Assembly: GCA_030446685.1 (NCBI GenBank) | Contig: JAUJMV010000003.1 | Location: 218,148 to 265,713, forward strand | From: Thermomicrobiales bacterium | Lineage (GTDB): Bacteria > Chloroflexota > Chloroflexia > Thermomicrobiales > CADCWN01 | Length of the DNA stretch: 47,566 nucleotides | Reading direction: 5' to 3' | Part shown: positions 25,173-36,406 of the stretch, in pieces | How the letters are laid out: the number at the start of each line of letters is the position of its first letter | Position numbering within the stretch: the stretch's first letter is position 1 | The notes under the pieces: generated by a model | Told to the model about the DNA's origin: nothing | The model's database searches: none | The model's input: only the letters and a program-made list of their open reading frames with translations | Program-made: the position numbers and the translations under genes

Positions 25173-28100
25173 ATGGTTACGGGAACACTCACCGATGCGC
25201 CGGTCTGGGAGACCCAGACGCTCAGCCTGAAGCGACCGACCGACCCTCCAGGCCTCGCCACCGCCGTCGAGGGGATCGGCGCGGACGCGGACCACATCTA
25301 CGCCACGCTCTACCATGTCGATGTCAACGAGCCGAAAAAGTCGCTGGCGCCCGGCCACCTCGTCGTGCTGAAGGCGGCGACCGGCGAGGAGGTCGCGCGC
25401 ATCGAGGTCGGGCACCAGCCGCGCCATGTGGCAGTCGACCCGCTGCGCAACCGGGCCTACGTCGTCAACTACCACCAGGACAGCTACAGCGTCTCGATCG
25501 TCGACACCAAGGAGCGGGCCGTCCGGAAGACCATCTCGCTGGGTTTCGTGCCGTTGCGGGTGGCCGTCAGCCCGGAGCGCAACCGGGCCTACGTCTCGAA
25601 CCATTCGGGCAAAATCCAGGTCATCAGCGGGCCGGGGGCGAACGGCACGGGCGACGCGCTGCTGACCGAGATCGCTGTCGGCAAGGGCGCGACGGGGATC
25701 TGCGTCGACGACGCCGCCGACCGGGTCTACGCCACGACCGTGCTCATCGAGAACGGCACGACCACCATGCAGGTCGTGCCGATTAACGGGCTGACCCACG
25801 CCGTCGGCGTCCCGACCACCATCCCGCCGCTCCGCTCCGACCCCGAAGACGTCGTCGCCGATCCGATCTCGGGCCACGTCTTCGTGGCCAACCTCGGGAA
25901 TGGCGGACCGTCGCCGGAGATCACCGTGCTCGATCGCAACCTGCAGATCATCGACCACATCCCCCTGCATCGCGACGCCAGCCACCTCGCCTTCGACCCG
26001 AAGACGCGCCAGGTCTACGCCGACACCCCGGACGGGGTCGCGGTGATCGACGCGGTCGCGCGCAAGGTCACCAGCCTCATCCCGACCCCACCGAACCCGC
26101 GCGGCGTGGCGGCCGCCGCGATCGGCCCGCGGGTCTTCATCGGCGACACGCTCGGGGGCCGGCTGACCATCGCCACCCCGATCGGCGCCGGCCCGCACGA
26201 CCTGACGCTGACCCGGCCGGACGATCTGCTCCAGCTCGACTTCGACTTCGTCAACCTCCGCGTCGACGCCGGCCCCGGCCGCCCGGCGAAGCTGGTCCGG
26301 GTCGATGCCAACGCGCCCGCGCTGATCATCGTCACCTTCCCGCCGCAGCACCTCGCCGAGCGGGCGTTCAGCTTCGGCGAGCCCCCGCCGACCGTCTTCC
26401 GCCCGGCGCAGGCACGGCTCGCCGGGGCGACCCGCCTGGCCTTCCGCCTGCCGTCCGGCCTGAACGAGATCCTCTACACCGTCGAGAGCCTGCTCGACTG
26501 GAAGCGCTTCGAGCCGAGTCTGGTTCCCGCCGCCCTCCCGCGGAATCCGACCGCCGCCGAGACCATCCCGCCGCCGCCGATCGCCGAGCCGGGCGCGGCG
26601 CAGACGGCGATCGAAATGCCCTACCGGCTGCTCATGTCCCCCGACCGCACCGCGGTCTGGGAGCACGCCAGCAAGCCGGTGACCCACCGGGGGCGCACCG
26701 AGCTCTGGCACACCCGGCTGCGCGTCAAGGACCAGCCCCAGGTCGATCCGGCGCTGCGTGCGGTCTGGTCGCCGGACTTCCCGGCGAACACGCCGGCGCC
26801 CTTCCCGATCGACGCCTCGATCACCCCCGCCCAGCGCCGGGAGATCGTGCGGCTGACCTCCGACTTCACCCTCGGCGCCGCCACGCGGCCGGTCACCGCC
26901 GAGCAGTTCATGCTGACGCCGCTCGGCGGCTACATCAAGGCCCGCGGCTCCTGGAAACCGCCGGCGGGGCTCTCGGTCGGCGCCTGGCGGCACCTCGCCA
27001 CGCTCGGGCGCGACCATAACGTGCGGGTCGACGTGGCCGGCGTGCTGCTGCCCTTCGGCCACCGCGCGATCCAGGTCACCGCCAGCGAGCGCGAGATCCT
27101 CCCGGCGGCGCCCAACGCGGGGACGACGCCGCGACCCGCCGCCGTCCTCCGCAAGCGCAGCTTCGTCGTGATCGCCGAGGCCGAGAAGCGCTTCGACGGC
27201 CCGGAGGCGCTGAGCAACTTCACCAACAAGGGGCGCGAGATGCCCCTGAGCAGCGTGAAGATCCTGCTGCACACGACGCCCGATCTCGACACCACCAGCC
27301 CCCTCGGCACGCCCGGCGCCTTCTGGCTCAGGACCAAGACGCCGCTGGCCGACCTGCAGATCCCGGTCGCCGTGACCGACGCCGCCGGCCGGACGACCGA
27401 AGTGACCATGCCGATGGCCTTCGTCCCCAACAACGTCGTGAACTCGCCCGTGGGGATGCTGGTGGCCCAGAACGCCTACTCGAGCGAGACCACGCCCCAG
27501 GGCACTCCCCGCCGCGCCGCCGCGGTCGCCGGCCAGGGGATCGCCTACGCGCCCCCGGCGTCGCCGACGAGCGAGGACACCACGCTCGCCACCGAGCGCA
27601 TCCTCTTCGACACGCAGCGGAGCGTGCCGGTCGGCGTCAACGGCGACGCGCCGTTCCTGCCGCTGATCCAGGAGGTCGCCGCGCGCATCCCCGCGGTCGA
27701 GGCGGTGACCGGCGCGGTGGGGGCGGTCGAGGTGAAGTTCTTCGATCGTTACCTGGCGGGCGCGCTCCAGGGCGCGGGCAACCAGGCCGGCGTCTTCATG
27801 TCCTTCAAGCAGGCGATCCCGACGAGTTTCACCCCGGAGACCGCCGGCGGCCTGGCGCGGACCGCGCTCGAGTTCACCGGCGTCTCGCGCACGGCCGGCG
27901 CGGTCGCCAGCGACCTGACCAAGCTGGCGGACGGCATACTGGACGACCTGGACATCAAGAAACCGATCCCGGCCAACGCCCGGCTGCTCGGCACGATCCC
28001 GCTCCAGGATATCCTGGCCGCCGGCTTCGATCTAAAGAAGGTCCCGAAGCTGCTCAACGAGACGGTCCGCAACGCCGCCGGCGTCCCGGAGACGCTGGTC

Positions 28101-29196
28101 GCGCGGCTCGACTGGCAGCCGGCGATCAAGGACTTCGGCCCCTTCAAGGCGCGGCGCATCACCGGATCGGGGGGGGCGACGACGGCGGCGACGATGGCGA
28201 TCAAGACCCGGATCGAGCAAAAGCTGCCGCAGGGCGTCCCGGCCGGGCCGCCGACGCCGCCGACCTACAGCGTCGAGGGCACGCTGAAGGACTTCTCGAT
28301 CGCCTTCCTCGAGATCCTGACGATCAACTTCGCGTCGCTGACCTTCCAGTCGCGCAGCGGCGAGAAGACCAGTGTCAAGCCGGCGCTCGCCCCGCCCAGC
28401 TCGGTCGCCGGGGCCGGGCCGGTCGTCTTCCGCAAGGAGCTGAACTTCCTCGACGAGTTGCGCAAGCAGATCCCGCCGGGGGTGCTCGGCGACCTGCCGA
28501 AGCTCGACGTGACCGCGCAGGGGGTCGAAATCGGCTACTCGCTGGCGCTGCCGCCGCTGGCCTTCGGCGCCTTCACCCTCCAGAACGTGATCCTCGACGG
28601 CGGCCTCAGCTTGCCGTTCGACGACCGGGCGGCAGCGGTGCGCTTCAGCTTCGGCACGCGCAACAACCCCTTCAACCTGAGCGTGCTGGCGATCGGCGGC
28701 GGCGGCCACCTCGGGATCGAGGTCGCGATGGACCGGATTGTCGCGATCGAGGCGGCGCTGGAGATGGGCGGCAACGCCGCGGTCAACCTCGGCGTCGCGC
28801 GCGCGGCGGTCTGGATCATGGGCGGCATCTACTTCAAGCTGGCCGAAGGCCCGGACGGCGAGGCCGCGCGGGTGGAGCTGACCGCCTACCTGCGCTACGG
28901 CGGCTCGGTCAGCGTGCTCGGCCTGGTCGGCGTCTCGATCGAGGTCTACCTGGGCCTCACCTACGACGCGCAGCAGAACCTGCTGCACGGCCAGGCGAAG
29001 GTGACGGCCAAGGCCAAGATCGCCTTCTTCACCAAGACGGTGACCTTCAAGGTCGAGCGCACCATCGAGGGGCCGTCCTTGCTGGACGGCGCGGCGAGCG
29101 CCGCCGCGCGCGCGCGCCCTCGGCGACGGCGGGGCCTCCTTCGGCGACATCTACGACGAGGCCCACTGGCAGCAGTATGTGGCGGCCTTCGCCTAG
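25173..29196 (+). CDS. Giant protein 1 (about 1340 residues) with N-terminal beta-propeller; function unknown
   Basis: ATG at 25173 with GGGGAG upstream. Residues about 30-330 contain YVTN-type propeller blades (RHVAVDPLRNRAYVVN, LRVAVSPERNRAYVSN, HLAFDPKTRQVYADT). A middle part has AIEMPYRLLMSPD, RTELWHTRLRV and GRDHNVRVDVAG, blocks that look strongly conserved. The last 300 residues are glycine-rich beta-type repeats (GGGGHLGIEVAMDR, GGNAAVNLGVARAAVWIMGG, LRYGGSVSVLGLVGVSIEVYLGL) ending TKTVTFKVERTIEGP. Near 29110, in a GC repeat, the frame changes; the neighbouring frame ends naturally in GDIYDEAHWQQYVAAFA. No signal peptide or transmembrane helix is visible. It is followed by a second giant gene 235 bases later. 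Confidence 0.8.
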
Positions 29197-29222
29197 CGGC
29201 GGGCCAGAGGACCCCTGTTGGC

Positions 29223-29351
29223 GTAGGGGCGGGTTTGAAACCCGTCCGCGGCCCCGCAGGGCCGTCCCCGCGCCGCGGGTGACCAACGCTACAGGTAGGC
29301 CACGGCGGCGGGCCGCGCTGCGGCGCGGCGTGCCTTCAAACCCGCCCCTAC
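29223..29351. repeat. Inverted repeat with GTAGGGGCGGGTTTGAA ends between the giant genes
   Basis: 17-base perfect arms (29223-29239 and 29335-29351) enclose 95 bases of GC-rich sequence. The left end also contains the local palindrome CGGGTTTGAAACCCG. It resembles the element at 42.93-43.10 kb, so this is probably a dispersed genomic repeat, and it separates the two giant-protein genes. Confidence 0.75.
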
Positions 29352-29431
29352 CGACCCAACGTGCCTGTCCGACGAGGCGCCGTTGACCACGGGGACACGC
29401 GAAAGAACAACGCGAAGAGGAGCAAATCATC

Positions 29432-32400
29432 ATGCCGAGCCAAACGATCGTCTGGACCGCGCTGCCGAACGGCCTCGCCGGGCTCCCGGACGGCCGCAAA
29501 GTCCTCAAGCTCTCGGTCTTCGTCGCGCCGCGGCTGCGCGCCACGGCCGCGGAGGGCGAGACGCTCAAACTCTGGCCCGATTTCGTCGACTGGCCGGCGC
29601 GGATGCAGACCGCGACCTTCAAGGTCCAGTTCGCCGGCGGCCCCACGCTCGACGCGACGGTCGACAAGGGCAAGCTCGATTCGACGCTCTGGAAGGCGCT
29701 CTTCAACCCCGACACCTTCGTCCGCGCGCACACCTTCGACAACTACAACGGCCGGCAGATCGTCTCCTACCCGGCGCGCAAGGTCCACGCGGGGATCAAG
29801 GAGACCTATCAGGACAACGGCACGCGCTTCCCCGAAGGCTGGCCGACCTTCACCAACGGGGAGGGCGGACTGGCCGACCCCAACGGCTTCGACAACTGGA
29901 TGGTCCCCTGGAACGCCACGACCGAGGCCGGCGCGCGCGCGAAGCTCAACCTGCCCGCCGGCGAGTTGACCCCGACCGACGTGACCGCGCGCGCCCTGTT
30001 GTTCCACCGCCGGCCGGCGGAGGATCGCGCGCAACTGCCGCAGGATCCCGCCGGGCACGCGCGCACGCTCGATTTCCACCAGGCGCTCTCGGCGCTCGGC
30101 GACTACCCGACGCTCCTGCGCCACTCGGCCTGGTGCTCGACCTCACCCTGCCCTGGCGCGAGCGTGCCGCCGACGGTCACGGCCGTGCAGGTCCTCCCGA
30201 CCTTCGCGCCCGCGCCCGGCGCGGTCGCGCGTCAACCGCTCCCCCAAGACCGCCGTCACGCTCGACGCGGCGCGCTTCCAGCCGGCCTCCAACAGCGGCG
30301 CGATCGTCGACGGCCTGCTGGCGCTCGACGAGGCGCGCTACGACCTGGTGCCGCTCGATCTCGATGGCGCGGCCCTCAAGCTGGTCAACACCGGCCTGTC
30401 CGCCGCCCGCCACGAGCACGACCGCTTCGGCGACGGGCCGCCCGCCCTGCGCTCGGCCGGGATCGCGCTGGTGGAGGAGGATCAGGCGCTGCGGACCAAA
30501 CAGTTCTTCGGCCGGGCGCAGGCCAACAACGCCGCGATCGAGGCCGGCGGCGACGTGACCCTCTTCGCCGACGACCTGGCGCGCGGCCTGCGCGTCGATG
30601 TCTGGGACGAACGCACGAAGGTCTGGCGCTCGCTCTGCCGCCGCGTCGGCAGCTACACCTTCGAGACGCTCGGCCAGACGAAGACGATCGAGGACGAGGG
30701 CTGCGTCGAGCCGGCCCTGGCCGAGGCCGCCGAGCCGCCGCCCGGCGCGCCGAACGACCTCTACCTCCACGAGGCGCTGGTGCGCTGGGAGGGCTGGTGC
30801 CTCAGCGCGCCGCGCCCCGGCCGGGTCGGGGGCGTCGACGGCGGCGCCACGCCGGAGGACCCCGACAACGCCGCGCTGACCCCGTTCAAGCTGCGGGTCG
30901 ACTTCAAGCCCGTCGCCGGCTCGCTGCCGGGGCTGCGCTTCGGCCGGCGCTTCCGCATGCGCGCCCGCACCGTCGACCCGGCCGGCAACAGCGTCAGCCT
31001 GGAGACCGCCCCCGACCTGGGCCTGCCCACCGCGCCCCGCGCCTACGCCTACCTGCGCTACGAGTCGATCGCCCCGCCGATCCTCGTGCCGCGCGCGCCG
31101 GTCGAGCAGCCGACCACGCCGGGCGAGTCGGTCGACCGCCTGGTGCTGCGCACCGCCAACACCGACCCCGCGAAGGATGTCGCGGTCAGCGCCGCCATCG
31201 CCGAGCGCCACGTCGTCCCGGCGCGGGTGAGCGCGCTCTTCGCCGAGACCAACGGCGCGCTCGACGGGCCGAACGGCGCGCCGCGGGCCGACCTCTACGC
31301 CGTGCTGAAGGAGAAGGACGCCGGCGAACTGAAGCTCGACCCGGTGAAGGGCAAGCCGGTCGAGCCGGCGGCGCAATGCCCGCTCCCCTATCTGCCCGAC
31401 CCGCTCTCGCGCGGGCCGGCGCTGCGCGGGTTGCCGGGCGCGCCGGAGGGCGCGGTCGGCCGGATCGACGCGGCCGGCAAGCTCGTCTACACGCCGGATG
31501 GTGACCACCCGCTCGGCGGCCCCTCGGCCGCGCTGCTCGACTGGGGCGTCGGCGCGGCCTGGCCGAACTACCAGCCCTTCCGCATCGTCGTGCGCGACGG
31601 GGCGGGGCCGCCGGCCTGGGACCGCGCCACGCGGGTCCTGACCGTCTTCCTGCCGAAAGGCGCCAGCGCGCGCGTGCCGCTCAGCTCGTTCCTCACCAGG
31701 GACGACCTGAAGCTGATGGGCGTCTGGGAGTGGCTGCGCGAGGACCTCGAGGGGCGCCTCGCCAAGTCCCTGGCCGACCTCGACGGGACCGAGGTCAATT
31801 CGGTGTCGCTCTTCGCCGGGCAGATCGCGGAACTGGCGCAGCTCGCCGTCGAGGGCGGCCACGCCCTGCTCACGCCCGCGCGCAAGATCCAGTTCATCCA
31901 CGCCGTCCAGCAGCCGCTCGGCCGCCCCTCCTGGCGCCGGCTGACCGCGTCCCGCGCGGGGGGCGCCTCGCTGGCGACCTTCAACGGGGAGCTGCAGATC
32001 CACGGCGCGACCACGGCGAACATCGCGCTGCGGGCGCGCTGGGACGAGCCGGTCGATCTGCTCAGCGAGGCCGGCCCGCGCACGCGCGCCAACGATACGG
32101 TGGTCATCGATCTGCGCGTTCCCGCCCCCGAGGAGCGGCGCTTCGCGAGCATCGAGGAGGCCGAGATCAAGGCCGGGGGCCTCACCGTCGCGCGCTACCG
32201 CTTCGACGACGACCGGCTGGTCTTCGCGCCCGGCGCGACGCCGCGGCATGGGCTGGCCGACACCAAGCACCGCGTCATCCGCTACAAGGCGGTCGGGACC
32301 TCGCGCCATCGCGAGTTCTTCCCGCCGAACGCGCCGGGCGGCTTCAACCGCGAGAGCGACGAGTTCACGATCAGCCTGCCGAGCACCGCCCGCCCGGCCC

Positions 32401-33353
32401 CGCCGCGCGTGCTCTACATCCTGCCGACCTTCGGCTGGGAGCGGCAGACCGACACCAACCTGGCCGCCAGCAGTCGCCGCGGGCACGGCGTCCGCGTCTG
32501 GCTCGACCGGCCCTGGTTCTCCTCGGGCGAGGGCGAGGCGCTCGCCGTCCTGCGGGCCGCCGGCAACGGGGCGAACGAAGCGGTGCGGCCGTACATCACC
32601 CAGGTCGGCAACGACCCGGTCGTCCTCGGGAACGCCGACCCGACCACGTTCTTCTTCGGCTACAACGGGGCGAGCGTCCCCGGTGGCGCCACCCTGCCCG
32701 AACTGCCGCCGGGGGAGCGGGTGTCGGTCGACGCCTTCCCGGTGCAGTTCGACAGCGAGCGCAAGCTCTGGTTCTGCGACTTCGAATTCGACCTCGACGG
32801 CGTTATCGGCAGCACGGACAACGACGACGCCTGGGGCGCGTTCACGCGGCTCTCGCTGGCGCGCTACCAGCCGAACGCGCTGTCGGGGCGCGAACTGTCG
32901 CGCCCGGTGCTGGCCGACTTCGTCCAGACCGCGCCGGACCGCTTCGCCGTCGCCACCAGCGACCCCTACGAGCGCGGCCTCGTCCGGCTCTCGGTCGCGG
33001 GGATCACGCTGCGCGGCAAGGCCAACGCCCTCGGCGTCTCCCAGGTCGACGGCACGGACTTCGACGTGACCGTGGAGACCCGCCGGCCGCACGTCGACGG
33101 CGACCTCGGCTGGATGCCAGCGCCCCCGAACCTGGCGACGGTCGAGCGCGACCTGGACCTGCCCGCCGGCGATCCCCGCGTGCTCTGGGGCGGGCGGATC
33201 ACCCTGCCGGCCGACCGCCAGCCCGGCCAGTTCCGCGTCGTCATCCGCGAGTTCGAGTCCTGGCTCGACGACGCCGCGGTCGCCGCCGGCGGCGCCACCC
33301 CGCCCAACCGGGCGCGGCGGCTGATCTACGCCGAGGCGCTCGTGCTCGCGTAA
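29432..33353 (+). CDS. Giant protein 2 (about 1307 residues), function unknown, three frame changes
   Basis: ATG at 29432 follows GAGGAG. It begins PSQTIVWTALPNGLAGLPDG, then LRATAAEGETLKLWPDFVDWP. Near 30118, 30165 and 30230 the frame changes three times within 120 bases, after which the frame is open and smooth to TAA at 33351. Further blocks are DLYLHEALVRWEGWCLSAPRPG, FRMRARTVDPAGNSVSLET and PPRVLYILPTFGWERQTDTN. It has no signal peptide, no transmembrane helix and no recognised catalytic motif; it looks like an all-beta, multi-domain structural or binding protein. It is surely a partner of giant protein 1, being in the same orientation and of similar size and composition. Confidence 0.8.
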
Positions 33354-33373
33354 CGCGCGACGGCCCGGCCCCA

Positions 33374-33470
33374 CCACCGGGACCGGGCTGAGACGAGCGG
33401 TCATAACGCCACCGGGACGCCGTCTCAGCCCGGTCCCGGTGGCGTTGCGGTGGCTGCCCGCCGCAACGCC
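33374..33470. repeat. Nested, mutually exclusive hairpins downstream of giant protein 2
   Basis: Three inverted pairs overlap: 22-base arms 33374-33395 with 33421-33442 (CCACCGGGACCGGGCTGAGA type); 14-base arms 33405-33418 with 33433-33446 (AACGCCACCGGGAC); and 10-base arms 33441-33450 with 33461-33470 (GGCGTTGCGG). The first and second share the right-hand sequence, so only one can form. Such alternatives are typical of attenuators or terminator regions; no T run is present. Confidence 0.7.
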
Positions 33471-33601
33471 CCGGCAATCGGGTGCGGTTCAAAGTTTTGC
33501 GCGACTAGTACGTACACCGGAGGAGTCTCGAGTACCGACGCGGCCTGCTGAAGCGCCCCAAGCAGGCGACGCAAGACTTTGAACCGCACCCCCGGCAATC
33601 G
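33470..33601. mobile_element. MITE-like 110-bp element with 21-bp terminal inverted repeats and 11-bp direct flanks
   Basis: The element 33481-33590 ends in terminal inverted repeats GGTGCGGTTCAAAG-type, 33481-33501 and 33570-33590, which pair at 20 of 21 positions. It is flanked by identical direct repeats CCCGGCAATCG at 33470-33480 and 33591-33601, as left by transposition. The interior has a seven-base hairpin (GCCTGCT/AGCAGGC) and no gene. It lies between giant protein 2 and the dehalogenase gene, whose promoter region it touches. No transposase is nearby, so it would have to move in trans. Confidence 0.7.
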
Positions 33602-33623
33602 CCCCCGCGCCGCCGCCTGCCGC

Positions 33624-33629
33624 TATAAT
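33624..33629 (+). promoter_or_regulatory. Consensus -10 box TATAAT for the dehalogenase gene
   Basis: A perfect TATAAT 65 bases before the ATG at 33695, in very GC-rich sequence. No TTGACA-like -35 is found 16-18 bases upstream; that place is taken by the direct repeat next to the MITE-like element, which may have replaced an earlier -35. Confidence 0.45.
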
Positions 33630-33694
33630 GTCCCTGGGCGTCGTCCGCGGGGGCGGGCTTCGCCGCCGCGCGCCGATGCGAGGAGTGCCGCGCC

Positions 33695-34612
33695 ATGCAT
33701 GTCTTGCAGACCCCCGACGAGCGGTTCCGCGATCTGCCCGGCTGGACCTTCCCGCCGCGTTACGTCCACGTCGGCGGCCTGCGCCTCCATTATGTCGACG
33801 AAGGGCCGGCCGGCGCGCCCCCCGTGCTGCTGCTGCACGGCGAGCCGTCCTGGTCCTACCTCTACCGCACAATGATCCCCCCGATCGCGGCGGCCGGCTT
33901 CCGCGCCATCGCCCCCGACCTCGTCGGGTTCGGCCGCTCCGACAAGCCCGCGCGCCGCCGCGATTACACCTACGCGCGGCACGTCGCCTGGATGCGCGGG
34001 TTCATCGAGGCGCTCGACCTGCGCGGGACGACCCTGATCTGCCAGGACTGGGGCGGGCTGATCGGCCTGCGCCTCGCCGCCGAGAACGAGGCGCGCTTCG
34101 CGCGGATCGTGGCCGCCAACACCGCCCTGCCGACCGACGACGACCCGCCCGGCCGCGCCTTCCGCCTCTGGCGCCTCTTCTCGCAGCTCGCGCCCCGGCT
34201 CCCGATCGGGCGCATCGTCGGCGCCGGCTGCGCCACCAAACTGACGCCGGAGGTGACCGCGGCCTACGACGCGCCCTTCCCAAGCGAGCGGTACAAGGCG
34301 GGCGCCCGGCAGTTCCCGGTGCTGGTGCCGGCCTCGCCCGACGATCCCGCCGCCGCCGCGAACCGCTGGGCCTGGGCGCTGCTGGCCCGCTGGGAGAAGC
34401 CGTTCCTGACGGCGTTCAGCGACGGCGACCCGATCACGCGGGGCGCCGAACGGCCGATGCAAGAGCGCATCCCCGGCGCCAGGGGCCAGCCGCACACGAT
34501 CATCCGCGGCGCCGGGCATTTCCTACAGGAAGATCGGGGCGAGGAGCTGGCGCGGGTCGCCATCGCCTTCATCGCCCGCACCGGCGGGGCGTCCACCCCC
34601 GCCGCGGGCTAG
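33695..34612 (+). CDS. Haloalkane dehalogenase
   Basis: A 305-residue alpha/beta hydrolase. The catalytic nucleophile is Asp118 in CQDWGG, the aspartate type that separates dehalogenases from esterases. The oxyanion region HGEPSW (48-53) contributes Trp53; the second halide-stabilising tryptophan is Trp119, next to the nucleophile. The acid is in FSDGDPIT (Asp243 or Asp245) and the base is His275 in GHFLQED. This is the subfamily I pattern (DhlA/Jann-like). It cleaves carbon-halogen bonds of haloalkanes to alcohols without cofactor. GAGGAG lies upstream. It is followed by a flavin monooxygenase 76 bases downstream. Confidence 0.88.
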   Translation: MHVLQTPDERFRDLPGWTFPPRYVHVGGLRLHYVDEGPAGAPPVLLLHGEPSWSYLYRTMIPPIAAAGFRAIAPDLVGFGRSDKPARRRDYTYARHVAWMRGFIEALDLRGTTLICQDWGGLIGLRLAAENEARFARIVAANTALPTDDDPPGRAFRLWRLFSQLAPRLPIGRIVGAGCATKLTPEVTAAYDAPFPSERYKAGARQFPVLVPASPDDPAAAANRWAWALLARWEKPFLTAFSDGDPITRGAERPMQERIPGARGQPHTIIRGAGHFLQEDRGEELARVAIAFIARTGGASTPAAG

Positions 34613-34688
34613 GCCCGCCCCCGGCGGCGCGGCCGGGACGACGGCGGGCGACGGGGTCGGCGCGGCCGCATGGGAGGAGGAGCAGGGT

Positions 34689-36230
34689 ATGGTGGCGGCG
34701 GAGGCCCCGGCGGCGACGGTCGCGGAGGGGGGTTCGGACGCGGGGGCGGGGCGCGCGCGGCACACGCGGGTGGCGATCGTCGGCGCCGGGTTCTCCGGGC
34801 TGGGCATGGCGATCGGGCTGAAGCGGGCGGGGATCGACGACTTCGTCGTGCTCGAGCGGGCGGCGGAGGGCGGCGGGACCTGGCGCGACAACACCTACCC
34901 CGGCTGCGCCTGCGACGTCCAATCCGACCTCTACTCGTTCTCCTTCCTGCCCCACCCCGACTGGCGCCGCCGCTACTCGCCGTGGTCCGAGATCCAGGCC
35001 TACCTGCGCCGCTGCGCCGAGCGCTTCGGCATCGGCCCGCACACCCTCTGGGATCACGAGCTGCGCGACGCCCGCTGGGACGACGAGGCGCGGCGCTGGC
35101 GCATCGCCACCACCGCCGGCCCCCGCACCGCCGATGTGCTGATCCTCGGCGCCGGCCCCCTCAGCGAGCCGGCGATCCCCGCGCTCCCCGGCCTCGACCG
35201 CTTCGCGGGGACGACCTTCCACTCGGCGCGCTGGGACCACGAGCACGACCTGACCGGGGAGCGGGTGGCGGTCATCGGCACGGGCGCGTCGGCGGTCCAG
35301 TTCGTCCCGCGGATCCAGCCGCGGGTCGGCCGGCTGACCCTGTTCCAGCGCACCCCGCCCTGGGTCGTGCCGCGCCTGGACCGCCCGATCTCGGGGCGGC
35401 GGCGCGCCCTCTACCGCGCGCTCCCGCTCGCCCAGCGGCTGGTGCGCGCCGCGATCTACTGGCAGCGCGAGCGGGGCGCGCTCGCCCTCGTCTACCGCCC
35501 GCGGATGATGGCGGAGGCGGAGCGGGTGGCCCTGGCGCACCTGGCGGCACAGGTGCCCGACCCCGCGCTACGCGCGAAGCTGACCCCCGACTACCGCATG
35601 GGCTGCAAGCGCATCCTGCTCTCCGACGACTTCTACCCCGCCCTCACGCGGGACAACGTCGAGGTCGTCACCGAGCGCATCCGCGAGGTCCGGCCGGCGG
35701 GCATCGTGACCGAGGACGGGGCCGAGCGCGCGATCGACACGATCATCTTCGCCACCGGCTTCCACGTCACCGACGCGCCGTACGCCGGCCGCGTGCGCGG
35801 TCGGCACGGCCGCTCGCTCGCCGACGCCTGGCGCGACGGCCCGCGGGCCTACCTCGGCGCCGCCGTCGCCGGCTTCCCGAACCTCTTCCTCCTCCTCGGG
35901 CCGAACACCGGCCTCGGCCACAGCTCGATGGTCTTCATGGTCGAGTCCCAGGTGGCCTACATCCGCGACTGCCTCCGCCTCATGGACAGGCGCGGCCTGG
36001 CCTCCGTCGAGGTGCGCCCGGAGGTGGAGGAGCGGCACAACGAAGCGCTGCAACGCCGCCTGCGCCGGACGGTCTGGGCGTCGGGCTGCGCCAGTTGGTA
36101 CCTCGACGCCCGCGGCCGCAACACCACCCTCTGGCCGGGCTTCACCTGGGAGTACCGGCTGCGCACCCGCCGCTTCGACCCGGCGAGCTACAGCCTGACG
36201 CCCGCGGTGCCGCGCCCACCCGCCCCCTAA
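34689..36230 (+). CDS. Baeyer-Villiger-type flavin monooxygenase
   Basis: A 513-residue FAD/NADPH enzyme. FAD site GAGFSGLG near residue 33, then GGGTWRDNTYPGCACD, the normal start of class B monooxygenases. The family fingerprint FxGxxxHxxxW reads FAGTTFHSARW, followed by DHEHDLTGERVAVIGTGASA with the NADPH-binding site. Such enzymes insert oxygen next to a ketone or oxidise heteroatoms. Upstream GGAGGAGG fixes the ATG. With the dehalogenase before it, it could act on products of haloalkane or cyclic alcohol/ketone breakdown, but the substrate is unknown. Confidence 0.9.
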   Translation: MVAAEAPAATVAEGGSDAGAGRARHTRVAIVGAGFSGLGMAIGLKRAGIDDFVVLERAAEGGGTWRDNTYPGCACDVQSDLYSFSFLPHPDWRRRYSPWSEIQAYLRRCAERFGIGPHTLWDHELRDARWDDEARRWRIATTAGPRTADVLILGAGPLSEPAIPALPGLDRFAGTTFHSARWDHEHDLTGERVAVIGTGASAVQFVPRIQPRVGRLTLFQRTPPWVVPRLDRPISGRRRALYRALPLAQRLVRAAIYWQRERGALALVYRPRMMAEAERVALAHLAAQVPDPALRAKLTPDYRMGCKRILLSDDFYPALTRDNVEVVTERIREVRPAGIVTEDGAERAIDTIIFATGFHVTDAPYAGRVRGRHGRSLADAWRDGPRAYLGAAVAGFPNLFLLLGPNTGLGHSSMVFMVESQVAYIRDCLRLMDRRGLASVEVRPEVEERHNEALQRRLRRTVWASGCASWYLDARGRNTTLWPGFTWEYRLRTRRFDPASYSLTPAVPRPPAP

Positions 36231-36406
36231 CGCCGCGCCGCTGGTCCCCCGGGCGGCGTGAATGCCGCGTCGCAGCGCATTGCCTCGCCTGCGTGTCAGG
36301 GTGTCGGGGCCTGGGCGGCTGCGCTTTCCTGGCAATCTTCTGGCCTTTCCCGCGGTGGTCGTCCGCCGGGTATCCCGGCCGCGACCGGCGCGCGATCGGC
36401 ACGCCG

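Noticed and set aside
30177..33404. A 1075-codon antisense open frame across giant protein 2
   Set aside because: Typical GC-rich shadow frame: low in hydrophobic residues, no ribosome site, no domain; giant protein 2 frame has varied composition and clear blocks.
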